Source: Owenia fusiformis (taxonomy: Eukaryota; Annelida; Polychaeta; Sabellida; Oweniidae). Taken from it: DNA of 64,000 nucleotides. The position numbers and the translations under genes were made by a program. Below, piece by piece: positions 35,296-46,807 of the stretch. Position 1 is the stretch's first letter, and each line of letters starts with the position of its first letter. The notes beneath the pieces are model-generated. The model was not told where the DNA came from, did no database searches, and saw nothing but the letters and a program-made list of their open reading frames with translations. The stretch lies in NCBI GenBank assembly GCA_903813345.2, contig CAIIXF020000002.1, positions 3,448,001-3,512,000 on the forward strand. The letters run 5' to 3'.

Positions 35296-35832
35296 CATGG
35301 GCTTTCAACTAGAAGGGTATGCAACTCTATGTAATAACATGAGACCTTCAAAATGAGCAATGACATGCTTCCCTTTTATGGCAATATTTCAAAAAGTATT
35401 AGATAAATGTATATGTTTTAGTATTATTTTGAATAAAAATCAATTTTTTAATATGATTTAAGCATAGAATATATTCAATATCATATAAAAGTAAACAAAA
35501 GAGACCAATAAGAATAAGAGTTATCAAGATGTTCTCTTGAGTATTGCATTGTGGGTAATTATTCAAGAACACATTCCAATAAAAACATAATTTGTGGGAG
35601 AATGTTCACTTTCTGTATTGTCATAATTATGATGAATTCCAATTTTTATTAAATTATCAAGATGTATGGAGAAGATCATGTTTTTATTTTTGAGTTATTT
35701 CTTTTAATCATCAATAAAAAGTACAAAATAAGATTTTCTTGGAATGTGTACATTCTCCAATTTTGAAAACCCATGGCAATGTTTATGTATGAAATATGGG
35801 AAGTTGCCTACCCTTCTAGTTGAAAGCCCATG
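35296..35832. mobile_element. 537-bp TIR element with 7-bp duplication
   Basis: Ends CATGGGCTTTCAACTAGAAG and its complement (about 30 bp). GTTTGAG is repeated at 35,289-35,295 and 35,833-35,839. No coding sequence. A 7-bp duplication is unusual, nearest to the 8 bp of hAT elements. Confidence 0.85.
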
Positions 35833-35839
35833 GTTTGAG

Positions 35840-38141
35840 TCAGGGAACAATCACACAGACGGATTAATTAATATTTGTTTTGATACATGAGTATTATAGG
35901 TTATAGGCAGTATCATGAGAACCAAGTAAACGTGTATAGGATTATTTTATGTTTATTCGGAATTGAGTGAACCATCTGTAGTTTTAATCAAGATCAAATA
36001 TTAGAAATCTATTTTTGACTCGATAAATTTTTGTTCGAATGTCAAACAGAACCTTCACGTTCTTTATTCATTTGGAACTTTGGTTTGAATTGTTTCAATC
36101 AAATGTGTGTTGATACCCCGGGCCAATGCCATTAATTGACAAAATGTTGCAATACATCGCACGCTCGGTCTTAACTGTGTTCATCGACGGGAGCCGAGTG
36201 AACGAAGATGGTTGTAATAGGGGGGGGGGGCATTATTGTCTTTATTACAAATTACTTTTATACATTATAACATACATAGTAAACGGGACCCGATCGGGGA
36301 AGGGGTTGGGGTTGTGCACAATTTGCTATCTCTTAATACATGTTTTATTGCCAAATTAATATGAAAACAAGCTGGAGTAACATAAATATTTATTTAGTAT
36401 TTTGTTACCACACATCAAAAGGCGCATTTGAAGTTCAGAAAATGCAAGAAGACTTGGCTAGACATTATGTACTTATATATTTATATGTTACGTATTTATT
36501 TTGTATTCAATTCGAATTCTCGCACTCCTTGAACCACCCCCACCCCTTGGCTACGGGTATAAGTACATTCGGCACACGGAGAGAATAATATTAGACTTCT
36601 GCAATGCAACTAATAAGAGAGACCTAAAATGAAAATAATGTAACAAGTGCTCTACTTTGGTGATAAAAATAACTGTTCCTGTAAAAATATACAATTGTAG
36701 TCCATCACAAAGTTCATTTATTTCATGAAAGCGTCAATGGACAATGCATCTAAACACTAAGATAAACAATTAATTAACTTCTGAAGAAACATCCTGTAGT
36801 GGAAAAAACAAATGGCCTTTCATAACGGATTAGAATAGCCAGTCTGTCTGATTGTATAATATATAAGATACATTTTAAATTCCTTGGGAAATGAAAAAAT
36901 AGTTTTTTTCTGGCTGTTTAATGAAAACATAAAAATAAAAAGATGAAAAATTCCCATTCATTAACATCTACATACCCCTAGTGGTATGGGCCGTGTGATT
37001 GCTACAAATGGACAGGCATAATAGATGATGTGTTTGAAAGGTGGCGCATGGCTTTGCCTCGATGTATTGGTTAATAAATGATATTATAAACTTAATTGAT
37101 CGTGAATTCACCTTTCCAATTTCAAATTCCAAATAAATAAAGCACACAATTCAAGCGTGACACAAAAAGAGCAAAACTGAAAACCCTTTAACCTATAGTG
37201 CCCGACATTATGTTAATAAATAATTTCTACATGTTGAAATATATTGCTATTTGATTGAGTTCAAGACAAAACTTTTTGGAATTGTTTCACATAATGTAAT
37301 ATTCCTCGGATTTGGTGCATACAGATGTTTTACAATCAGAGACAAGGGTCTTATACGGGGTATTATATTTGGCAAACCAATCAATAAGTAGTATTAAATT
37401 ATCACAAGGTAAATAACTTAATCCCTTTTAAAATTGCGGTTAAGTAGCATCTTAATTACAGTAAAGAAAGATCATCTAGGAATTATATCTGCCTCTCATT
37501 CCTTAAACCGGCTTCGTTAAACAGTGTCAAGATATTTAAGTCAGAGCCAAAAACAAGACTATTTTTATATTTAAATCCCCTCACCTTGTCAATGTTTATG
37601 TCTGCATCTGGTTTTTCCTACCTTTTGAAGGGAGACAATATACACATAGATTAATTACTGGCCATGGACAGGGGGCACAGAAACGAACATTCTGGGGTCA
37701 TTAGGGATAATTGGGGAAGGGGGATGGGTGGTGTTGAATAGAAAAGTCCGGGAGTGAAGTTAAGGGGTCCTGAAATCTTCCTTTTGATATTTAGTGCTTG
37801 AATGAAGACTTGTTTTCACTCCACGCACTCTAGTAGAATTTAAATATTTGATCCAAAGGAGTTATTTTTAATCAAAAATCAAAAATGATTAAATGCTTGC
37901 TGCATGCAAACATACTACACTTAAATTGAAATGCTTTACTTAGTTAATTAACGCAGTAGTCACATGACACACGGATAAGACGTACCTGGGCCGAGGATAA
38001 GCAATATTTATCTCTCAATAGGTATGATAAGTGTGAACTTTTTATTCCTGAGAATTAGTAGTTAGTAGTGCTTATTACTTATGGATAAGACATTAAGTAT
38101 TCTTTCTTAGTAGTGCTTAGAAAATAGTGTTTCACGTTGTG
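35840..38141. other. Non-coding right part of the 8.64-kb insertion
   Basis: No gene recognised. A decayed GTAGCCAGG-type end lies at about 36,520-36,553. 36,720-36,860 is a diverged copy of 32,200-32,350. GGATAAGAC/GGATAAGC motifs cluster at 37,970-38,100. Confidence 0.45.
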
Positions 38142-38912
38142 CAATGTCTCCATATTATGTGTCATATATCATTTTAAAGCTCATCCAAAGTTACATTAAT
38201 TTGCCAAGTATCATGGTTCAACTCACAAATGGGAAAAAGTTACAGGCATTTCAAAATTTGATATTCAAATACAGCATTCACCTAAGACACTTTGGCAAAA
38301 AGTTAATAAATATGTTTGATTAAATGTTGATTGTGAAAAAAGTATGGATTAAACGTTGTTAACCCCCACTTAGGTAGCAACACAATAGAATGAAAAGTAG
38401 TTTAACAGTACAGTTGTAACAAAAGAAGAGTACATTCTTTTTCTGTTGTTTTGAAAGAATGGACACTTAGCAAACCAGTGTGGCACAAACGACGATTGGC
38501 AGTTTTTGATTGTTTCCATCATTTAAAAACAATATACAAACGTATATGTATTCGTCTTTTGTTACTGTGCATTCTTTAAAGTGAAACAATTTATTGTTTT
38601 GTGGACTATTTACCTTTCATAAGAGTCGTTGTGAAGTTTAAGTAAGATAAACCATTCGTACTTGCTCTTAGGAGAAATAACCAAATTGCTAGTACTCATA
38701 GTTTATCCATTACTAAAGCTTTGTGAAATAAGTAAGAAATGAACTGATGAAGGCATACCATTAAACTCAGGAGGAAATTATACATAATCCAAAACCAAGA
38801 ATTCATTGTCTTTATGAAGCCTCGCACAAAGACGTCGTAAGATTGGCCTAGTTGGACAACCTAAAGTTGATTCTGATTTACAATTATATTATTTCAGAGT
38901 GTGTTGTTGAAA
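38142..38912. other. LRR1 upstream region, D2 (LINE-free)
   Basis: Matches D1 12,390-12,815 joined to 15,306-15,474, giving the pre-insertion sequence of the LINE site. About 170 bp near 38,395-38,580 are absent from D1. Any LRR1 5' exon or promoter should lie here, but I cannot pick one. Confidence 0.5.
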
Positions 38913-40115
38913 ATGTTGATGGCGTGTGCTCTACTAAAAGCTGTCTTCCCCTGGCAAAACAGCAACGTTGTGGACATGAGCAAGAACAACATCACTATAG
39001 TAAGAGATGGCGTGTTCATTAACCACACACATTTGGAATATTTGGATCTGAGCTACAACAAAATATCTGAGATCTCATCCGAGGCATTTTCAGGTCTGAA
39101 ATCATTAAATATACTCAACTTGGAAGAAAACAATCTTAAAATCTTAAAAACAGGAATTTTAAGTGACCTGATATCCCTTTGGGTCATTCATCTGCAGGGA
39201 AACGAAATATCAGAGATAGAAACTGGCGCATTTACAGGTTTGCTTTCATTGCATACCCTTTCCCTTCAAAGAAACAAACTTTCAGTATTGAAAAATGGAA
39301 TATTCAAGAACCTTGCATTCTTAAAAATTCTCAACCTTTACGACAATGGCATTTTAGAGATTGAACCTGAGGCTCTATTTGGTTTGCAAGCATTAGAAAT
39401 ACTTCAACTGCAGAAAAACAAACTCAAAACTTTGACAAATATGATATTCAGTAACCTCAAATCCTTGAAAGAACTTATTCTTGATAACAATGAAATTTCA
39501 GTTATAGAATCAGATGCATTTTCCGACTTGCAATCATTAAATATAATATTGTTATTTGCAAATAATCTCACAAAGGTTTCAGATGGCATATTCAGTAATT
39601 CATCTTCCCTCAAGAGGATCGATCTCACAGATAATAAAATATTCATGATAGAACCAGGGTCATTTTCTAATTTGAAACAGTGTGATTTCTTAGATTTATT
39701 CCACAATAAACTCACAAAACTTTATTCTGCTATGTTCAGTGGCATGTCCTCATTACAAGAGTTATCTTTAACTGTTAATGAGATAACAGATGTTGAATCT
39801 GGCGCATTTATGGGACTTGAAAATCTTGAATACCTCTTCCTAGATAAAAATAACTTGAGTAAAATACCAACTGATGTTTGCGAACATTTACCAAAATTAA
39901 ATTATTTAACAATTAGAAGTAACATCATGATGGATGGCCCTTCTGAATACGAAAGTAGGAATGAACTTAGGGCACTGTGTTTAACCATGGAACCTCCACA
40001 TGTCGAAACTGGAACGTCATTTGACAATGCTACAGTTTCATCATCTCAAACGAGACAACCATTGATTTGTATGTTATGTGGATATTCAGTTTTTATACTG
40101 TTAACTATTACTTGA
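38913..40115 (+). CDS. LRR1 (D2): extracellular leucine-rich-repeat protein, GPI-type tail
   Basis: Same length and layout as the D1 copy at 15,475, with about 15 amino-acid differences in about 400 residues. Changes include H to N and R to K in one repeat, N to K in a repeat turn, and SSQTVQ to SSQTRQ just before the hydrophobic tail, which is kept (PLICMLCGYSVFILLTIT). No stop or frameshift in either copy argues that both are under constraint. The in-frame acceptor upstream of the ATG is also conserved (exon start about 38,898). Unlike D1, no LINE separates it from upstream sequence and only about one minisatellite unit follows, so expression may differ between the copies. Confidence 0.85.
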   Translation: MLMACALLKAVFPWQNSNVVDMSKNNITIVRDGVFINHTHLEYLDLSYNKISEISSEAFSGLKSLNILNLEENNLKILKTGILSDLISLWVIHLQGNEISEIETGAFTGLLSLHTLSLQRNKLSVLKNGIFKNLAFLKILNLYDNGILEIEPEALFGLQALEILQLQKNKLKTLTNMIFSNLKSLKELILDNNEISVIESDAFSDLQSLNIILLFANNLTKVSDGIFSNSSSLKRIDLTDNKIFMIEPGSFSNLKQCDFLDLFHNKLTKLYSAMFSGMSSLQELSLTVNEITDVESGAFMGLENLEYLFLDKNNLSKIPTDVCEHLPKLNYLTIRSNIMMDGPSEYESRNELRALCLTMEPPHVETGTSFDNATVSSSQTRQPLICMLCGYSVFILLTIT

Positions 40116-40204
40116 GTGTCTCTGGCATAGGTTTTGGGCCGATATAAGATGGCAGCAGCAGTATAATTATTTTAACTTCTCTTTAAAGAGAAGTATAAAT
40201 AGAC

Positions 40205-40318
40205 ATGGGTTGATAGACTCGTACCCCAATACCCATGGAACAACATGCAGCAAAATAATACACACGATACCCATTGGACATTCAAGTAACAAAATAATAC
40301 ACATGATACCACGAAAGG
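40205..40318. repeat. Minisatellite remnant in D2
   Basis: About one and a half diverged units of the 79/82-bp repeat that has about 19 units in D1. Confidence 0.85.
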
Positions 40319-40555
40319 ACATTTGCACGATCGTTTGATTCATGTTGAGCAAGAAAGGTATGCCACTTGCAGATATATTAAATAAACTAATTAGTATTAA
40401 TTTATAGAAGACATGTCTTTTACTTTTTAATTTTATGTGTGAGAAATCAAAATAAAAAAATAGTGTGAAAATGGGAACATGATGTGTGTAGTATTAAGGA
40501 AAAAATGATCTGTCTTAGTTATTTGTTACGTCTTTATAATAAAATGGATATACTC

Positions 40556-40688
40556 CAGGCCTGTAGCCAGGGGGGGGGGCTCTGGGGGCCCCTGATATCT
40601 CCTATTTTTGGGGGGGGAGGGGGTGCGGGGAGGGGGTTCGAGCAGCCCCCCCCCCCCTCTTACAAAAAGCTGGCTACGGGCATTGTAT
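40556..40688. mobile_element. GTAGCCAGG-family element
   Basis: AGGCCTGTAGCCAGG plus a G-run at the left, AGCTGGCTACGGGC at the right. The 213-codon plus-strand frame crossing it is driven by G/C runs and is not a gene. Confidence 0.7.
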
Positions 40689-41079
40689 TGCCCCTATTCC
40701 TCCTGTTTGAGTATACAGTATTAAGGAAAGGAGACGTTACTAGGTCATTGTGTCACTATATTGATGAGAAAGGGAGAGGGGGGATGGTGAACCAAATAGT
40801 CATTGTATTTGAAACTGATTTTATGTGGACCTACCTTTTTGCTTCCTTGAAGAAAAACTTGCTCTACCCCACATTCACTGGGAAATTAAGATTAAACTGG
40901 CATTACTGTGCATTGCTTTTCGAATTTGAGCATTACTTTTCAAAATTTGGCCTAATTTTTTCGGGGACCCTTTCCTTCTGTGCCCTTTTCCCTCTGTTTT
41001 TTTTTTTTAGGATCGTCCCTTGTGTTTTGTTAAACATAGCCTTCTGGCAGTTCCATGGGGGCATGGGGCCACCCCCCCC

Positions 41080-41560
41080 CCCCCCGGTTGGGCCCGGAAA
41101 AACTGTAGGCCCAAAAATATTGTAGGGCCTCTTTAATGGGCCATTTTAGGCACAACTTGACCTTTTTGGGCCTTATTTTTTCAATTTTAGGCCAAATTTT
41201 CAAAAACGGACTATAAATTTTGAAAATTTTGGCCCGAATTTTGGTTTTAGGGCTCTAAAAAATTTTACGCGCGGCCCTAGGATGGGCCCAGAAAACATGT
41301 TGGGCCAAAAATATTGTAGGGCCCCTTTAGTTGGCCTTTACTTGACCTTTTTACTTGACCTTTTTTGGGCCTTTTTTTCAAATTCAGGCTAAATTTTCAA
41401 AAACGGGCCATTAATTTTCAAAATTTAGGCCCAAATTTTGGATTAGGGCCCTTAAAGATTTTCCGCGAGGCCATAGGATGGGCCCAGAAAAAAATGTTGG
41501 CCAAGAAATATTGTAGGGCCTCTTCAGTGGGCCTCTTTGGGCATTAATTGACCTTTTTGT
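41080..41560. repeat. Tandem repeat of about 190 bp, 2-3 units
   Basis: Units contain AAAAATATTGTAGGGCC, GACCTTTTTGGGCC, AAATTTTCAAAAACGG and GGCCCTAGGATGGGCCC. GGCCC phrases recur throughout. No coding sequence. Confidence 0.8.
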
Positions 41561-42184
41561 ACTTTATTTTTTTCTATTGTTTGTTTGATATCATTTTATG
41601 GAAAGAGTAAAAGCTTATGCCATGTGGTCTAACACGTTTTTCTGATGGTAACGAACATTTTTTTTAAAACGAACTCATGGCACTGGCTTGTTTCTACTAG
41701 CAAATGTGAAAAATGCAGACACACCTCGGGCTTGACGCATGTCCTCTATTGAAAACATAAACAATCTTTCAAAATTACATTTTCGTTCATTTCTTATCTC
41801 AGTTCCAGACTCATATAATTGGAATGAATGAACCAAGTAACGATGATTTTTCTGAATTTTCTGAAACTGGCGACACCCCTTTGGAAGGCTGTACAAAATA
41901 ATATATCGTTCAAGATGGGCTTTGTTTATCATTTTCTCTTAGAATCATGCGGCTGCACAAACACAACACAAACAATAGACCAGTTGGGAGGTGTCTAGTT
42001 TCGATTGTAGCATTCAATTGGTTCCTATCCCGATTCCCGAATGCTGTGGGGAGGGGTTGTTTGACTCTGTTTCTTTGTGCATTCGATCATAACTTTGTTT
42101 TTTCTTTACAAAATCAGAATAGAGTTCATAGTTTAGATGCTTCATTGTCTTGCTTTGTTGTTTCCCTTTCAGCATATTAAGGTA
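41561..42184. other. No gene recognised
   Basis: From about 41,955 it aligns with D1 (19,740 onward). The preceding part has no counterpart I can see in D1. Confidence 0.4.
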
Positions 42185-42383
42185 CACTCCCTTCCGTAAG
42201 TTTGGCAAACGAACGTTTTTTCATTTGATAGCATTTTGCAATGTTTGAACCTTGACTTTGTTCCTTATAACGATAATTGGTGAATATATGACAAATTTGA
42301 TAAATCTTTTAAAAGTGTCACACATAAACAGCCGTTGATAAGTGATCCGAAATTTCCGTTTGCGAAACTTATTGAGGAGAGTG
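42185..42383. mobile_element. MITE, D2 copy of 20,109-20,316
   Basis: Same ends and TA flanks as the D1 copy, so it was already present before the duplication. Confidence 0.8.
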
Positions 42384-43321
42384 TATGAGCTTCATACCTT
42401 GGAATTCCAAAATAATTTGTTCATTCGCTTTTAACAATATGCAATTATTATCGGTATCATAATGTCAAAAGTTAAAACAATAGGGTCATATTTTAATAAA
42501 AGTTTTCTTTAAATAATCTAAATTGTACTTTATAGTTAGTATAATGTTTATAAACAATAGTTCGATGGCAATTACGAAGCAATATAACTTTAGGTTCGCC
42601 TGTTTCAAGTGTCATCTTTACCCTTATGTACCAACCCCATTGAACACGTAGAAATATTTGAGTTTCTTAAAGGTTCTGTGTAATGTTTGACTTCATATTT
42701 TACACGGCATTTTTCATATGTATTCGTCATAGGTGAGAATAATATTTCCCATGGCCATATTTTTGATGAGATAATTGGAAGGGCTTCACAAATTACGGAA
42801 GTATATCAGCTAATATACAAACACTAACTTATCTAGGATTGAAAAGCAATAGTCTAGCTTCAATTACCTAATGAAGTTGTGTCAATGATCCATGTGTCGC
42901 AAATGGCGCCTTTGGGTATTCAACTTTTACTAAAGAGAAATATGAATAATAATGAATGCATCAGTTTACAAATGAACGATTTACAATGTAATGTGATAAA
43001 AATAATACATAAGTATCCAATAATGATTTAATTTCGGCAACTAATCTTGTTTGCGCACGACCTTTTCTGAAAATAAGACGAAGACAAGCGGGTGCAATAC
43101 TATAATAGAATATTACACGGGACCTTTAACAAGAAAGTCTTGACCAGAACAGAACAAAACTCAAGGCAATATCAATTTAATTGTCTATTGTTACAAGAAG
43201 TGGTTGTATCGTTGTACTACTAATAACTTATAAAAATCAGACTTTAATGGAGTTTAGTTTTGGTACAATCCTTGAAATAGATTAGCTTTGAAAAGACATG
43301 GAACAATAAATTGGAAATACG
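42384..43321. other. LRR2 upstream region, D2
   Basis: Lacks the 1,329-bp element of D1. Conserved with D1 from about 43,020 (TTTGCGCACGACCTTTTCTG). No exon found. Confidence 0.45.
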
Positions 43322-43329
43322 TATAAATA
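43322..43329 (+). promoter_or_regulatory. Candidate TATA box of LRR2 (D2)
   Basis: TATAAATA 42 bp before the ATG; same context as D1. Confidence 0.5.
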
Positions 43330-43370
43330 AGACGTTCGGCATTGTCAACGGAATAATCAAACTTCAAAAA

Positions 43371-45065
43371 ATGGCCACTGGGATATTTCGATTGGCGCTG
43401 ATAATAATCGCTGTTCTGCAAGTGGTGAACGCAGATGATGGTAAAAGACTTTGCACTATCAGTGAAACGTATATCTGCGAATGTGAACCCGCTGCAGGTA
43501 ATGGAAATATGACATGGATCGTAAACTGTGCCGATCAGAAGATCGAAGGAGCGGTCAAACCGATTAATCCGTACCCGTTCGATGTGTCAATCTTGAAGCT
43601 GGACAATAACAATCTGAAAACAGTTCCAGCTAATACATTCGATGGTTTGCCGATGCTATGGTCATTGAGACTCAATGAAAATCAAATTGAAACGATAGCG
43701 GATGATGCATTCGTCGGGCTTGAAGATCTTTTGCGCTACCTCAATATCGGGCACAACAAACTTACAGAATTCCCCCGGGCGATTTCTAAACTGTACGGCC
43801 TGACGCATCTTCATCTTCGTGATAATAAGATAACATTCATACCCGATGGTGCTCTGGACAAACTAATTCACCTAGAAAAAGTTTATTTCAGCGATAATCT
43901 GCTCACATCATTGATTATCCCTAGCACTCTGACAGAGTTAAATTTTTTCGACGCAACCGATAACTTGATTGAAGATGTTACCATTGACTCTGGTCTACAA
44001 AAACTAACCAACGTTCAAATGGCGCATAATAAACTAACCGTGAAAATCTTTTTCACCAGAACCTTCACAAATATTCTGAAAAATATGGAGACCTTGAATC
44101 TGAACTATAACAATTGGTACTGCGTGTGTAACTCGTTTCTAGATTGGCTTATGATGAGGGGATTTCACGAGGCGTGCTTGCTTCCGACTATTGTCCGGGG
44201 ACAGTCTGTTGCGCAGTATCACTCGGAAAACTGCCCTCCTTTACCGACCACTACAAGAGATCCCTATGATGACATCAAATTCGATACAACGCCCTATAAT
44301 TGGCAACCGGACTCTTCAAGAACAAAACAACCTATCTATCGTACAACAAACGATCATTTTAAACCCGAACCGAGCAAATCAAGTCGCACCACAGTCTGGA
44401 ATTGGGAACATAAGCCAACAGAAAAAGATCAGCCGAATCATCGCACTACGACAGTCGATCGTTGGGAACCCATCCCAACAAAGACGGAACAAGCAGATCA
44501 TAGCGAAAAGCCGTCTTCTCACCCTAAACTCGAATTAGATGCCTACAATGATGACGGGAAACTGTTACTCACGTGGACAGTGGTGCCCGTGACACCACAC
44601 ACGAAACTGTTCGTCCTACAGATCCAAAACCACACAAATGTCGTAAAAACAGAAATTTTAGAACAATACTCCGTAGAATACGTTATATCTGACTTGGATT
44701 TAAATATGAATGGTGATTATGAAGTTTGCGTTCTGCTCATGGACCAGTCTCTGCCACTTTTAGGGTGCAAGAAGGTCAAGGTCCCAGATCTACCGGATTA
44801 CAGCGCCCTTCATAATGGCGAGTCGGGCTCTGTGAATAGCACTGTTGTTGTATTGGTAATTGTGGTGGCTGCTCTTATGCTGCTCATGGTATTGGGCGCC
44901 GTGTTCATTATGTGGAAGGGCCATCGGAACAAGCTCGACGTTGACCGCCAAAAAGTACTTGGTGAGGACGCCGTCTACCAGGCAGATGGTGCTGAGGCGG
45001 ATACGGAGACCAATCCGATATATGAGACTAGTGACGGCATGTATGGGTCTGCTGACCCCAAGTAA
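43371..45065 (+). CDS. LRR2 (D2): LRR-FN3 single-pass receptor
   Basis: Same 564-residue architecture as 22,814-24,508, with about 20 substitutions: several in the signal peptide (including E17 to Q), the others scattered in LRRs, linker and tail. All caps, the membrane segment and the three tail tyrosines, including NPIY, are preserved. I start at ATG 43,371, which matches the D1 start; the frame is open further upstream without an ATG, but that sequence includes the conserved TATA-like box. Stretches of the ectodomain are identical between copies at the nucleotide level, which may reflect recent duplication or gene conversion. Confidence 0.9.
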   Translation: MATGIFRLALIIIAVLQVVNADDGKRLCTISETYICECEPAAGNGNMTWIVNCADQKIEGAVKPINPYPFDVSILKLDNNNLKTVPANTFDGLPMLWSLRLNENQIETIADDAFVGLEDLLRYLNIGHNKLTEFPRAISKLYGLTHLHLRDNKITFIPDGALDKLIHLEKVYFSDNLLTSLIIPSTLTELNFFDATDNLIEDVTIDSGLQKLTNVQMAHNKLTVKIFFTRTFTNILKNMETLNLNYNNWYCVCNSFLDWLMMRGFHEACLLPTIVRGQSVAQYHSENCPPLPTTTRDPYDDIKFDTTPYNWQPDSSRTKQPIYRTTNDHFKPEPSKSSRTTVWNWEHKPTEKDQPNHRTTTVDRWEPIPTKTEQADHSEKPSSHPKLELDAYNDDGKLLLTWTVVPVTPHTKLFVLQIQNHTNVVKTEILEQYSVEYVISDLDLNMNGDYEVCVLLMDQSLPLLGCKKVKVPDLPDYSALHNGESGSVNSTVVVLVIVVAALMLLMVLGAVFIMWKGHRNKLDVDRQKVLGEDAVYQADGAEADTETNPIYETSDGMYGSADPK

Positions 45066-45277
45066 CTTATGGATGATTAGATAGCCTTGTGCAAAATCAA
45101 TTTAGTGAAACATTTTGGCACTGAATGCTTTCCGTGTCACCCTAGTCAATAGTTACAGGAACGTGTACTTAAGGAACAAGGACAAGACAAAACGTTAAAT
45201 GTTTTACCTTAAAGTTGATATAAATCAGACAAATTAACCTGATTTTATATTTTACTTTGATTTTACATTCGCTTAAA

Positions 45278-46567
45278 CACGGTGTATAACCCAAACGCTC
45301 CTACATGCACGACGGAGCGTTTCATTTACGCGGAAACCTCCGGAGCGAAATAAAATGGCGGCTAATGAAGATTCCACTATGACCGTAAGTATTGTTTCTC
45401 TCGTTTCTCTTACATATCATATGTTATGGTGAAATATTATGTACCATTCGATGAACAATACCGTTGGCAAAGATCTTATTTATTCAACTTCTGGTGGTAA
45501 ACTTTTATTTGCTTGATCAAAGCTCCGTAGTGCAGATCGAACGAATCTGAAGATGACGATTTGACCACAAATTACGAATTAAACAAGTATTTCTATGAAA
45601 ACGTTAATCTTTCTGTTCAAGTAGTAGATCACAAACTCGTATATTATCATTTTCTAAAATCCCAGTCCAAATCCATTACTTGTTCTCGAGAAATCGCTTG
45701 TTTTCCTCGAAACGCTCCGTCGATTTAGAACACAATTTTAGAAACGCTCTTACCATTTTGTTTTGATATCAGTTTCAGATTATTAGAGAAGAGTTTCGAA
45801 TCGAATCTATCTCTCAAAAACGTGTTGTACTTGTCAGGCAAATTGAAACATCTGAACCTGGTGGTGCTAAACGTGCAACAAGCTGATCTAAGCCTACATT
45901 ATATGATGTCATGCCTACATGTGTGCTAAATCATAAAACTATAGAAAAAACGAAACTTTATATGTGAATTAATCTTTCTTCTTTTGATACCAAGGGGTAT
46001 AATAGATCTTTTCTTTCTCTTCCTGAAAAGGAAAGGCAAGCTATATATTTCCTAAACTGATCTACACTACCGGAGCGTTTCCAGTTCACTGTGTTAACCA
46101 GATCGGAGCGTTTCTTGAATATGAGAAAGTCATCATTTTTAAGACTGGATTTTCGGTCATCAAATCACTATTACGATAATGTATGGTGCGTTGAAGCATT
46201 GGAATTTGACTAAACTATACGTTGGTGCTCTAATCTTGGCTCAACTAATCACATGTATCCATAAAAGGGGTTTTGACCGGTAGAATGACAAATACGTTTT
46301 TGAATTTTCATAACTATGCTGCTTCGTACAGCTCTTCCTAATTGCTTCAAACGTCAACAGCCAGCCAAGTACAACATGAATATCACACCCATCGAATGGT
46401 ATACTCGAAATATGTAACTCATACCTCTTATTCCCATTATTGGGGAAATCGTCAGACGGCTCATCATTCCCGCCAGCCAGTTTTCCTACTCCGGAGCGTT
46501 TCTTTGTTTAATTTCAGTAATGAAACACTGCGTCGTGCATGTCGGAGCGTTTGGGTTATACACCGTG
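45278..46567. mobile_element. 1,290-bp element with repeated GGAGCGTTT motifs, D2 only
   Basis: Ends CACGGTGTATAACCCAAACG and its complement (about 25 bp). TTAAA lies at 45,273-45,277 and 46,568-46,572; D1 has one version (GCTAAAAGTC). GGAGCG(TTT) or its complement recurs near 45,293, 45,314, 45,341, 45,714, 46,073, 46,103, 46,492 and 46,543, clustered toward the ends like transposase-binding repeats. No transposase is recognised. Confidence 0.85.
45355..45886 (+). other. Possible two-exon mini-gene inside the 1,290-bp element
   Basis: ATGGCGGCTAATGAAG opens a 10-codon exon (45,355-45,384) ending at a consensus donor (GTAAGTATTG). An acceptor TATCAGTTTCAG ends at 45,778, and the following sequence is open in the same phase for 35 codons to a stop at 45,886. 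The predicted 45-residue product is charged and unlike any family I know. It may be the leftover 5' end of a parent element's transposase gene, a captured host exon, or chance. Confidence 0.3.
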
Positions 46568-46670
46568 TTAAAGTCACATAACTTATACTTCGAGCCTATG
46601 GTCATTTTTTCACAAAAAGCCGTGATTGGTCTTTGATTTTGTCCACATGTGTCTATTTGATACCTTATGC

Positions 46671-46807
46671 CTCGGTCACATTTGCTCCGATCAATCGGCC
46701 GGCGCCCGGCCGATTGAGTGTTTTGTTCAATACTGTATTCAATTTTGAACAAAATACTCAGTCGGCCGGGCGCCGTAGTGAAAATCGGTGCAAATGTGAC
46801 CAAGGCA
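46671..46807. repeat. 135-bp hairpin sequence
   Basis: TGCCTCGGTCACATTTGCTC pairs with GTGCAAATGTGACCAAGGC, and CGGCCGGCGCCCGGCCG is itself a strong palindrome. The D1 copy (25,830-25,922) has lost most of the left arm. Confidence 0.75.

Larger units (their letters stand above)
29500..38141. mobile_element. 8.64-kb insertion, CAC...GTG ends, CAA duplication
   Basis: D1 is continuous at 12,390-12,392 (ATACCAATGTCTCC); D2 is split by 8,642 bp flanked by CAA at 29,497-29,499 and 38,142-38,144. The insertion begins CACAAGACAAAATCGTG and ends CACGTTGTG, so the terminal 5 bp are inverted. A GTGCTTA motif recurs at both ends (near 29,558, 38,069 and 38,113), and GGATAAG-like motifs cluster at the right end. 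A 3-bp target and CAC ends fit EnSpm/CACTA-type elements, but I see no transposase or long open frame. Internal features are listed separately. A deletion from D1 instead is less likely given the duplication at the ends. Confidence 0.6.

Noticed and set aside
40484-41125. 213-codon plus-strand frame
   Set aside because: Crosses a GTAGCCAGG element and several G/C runs; composition is homopolymer-driven and there is no domain.
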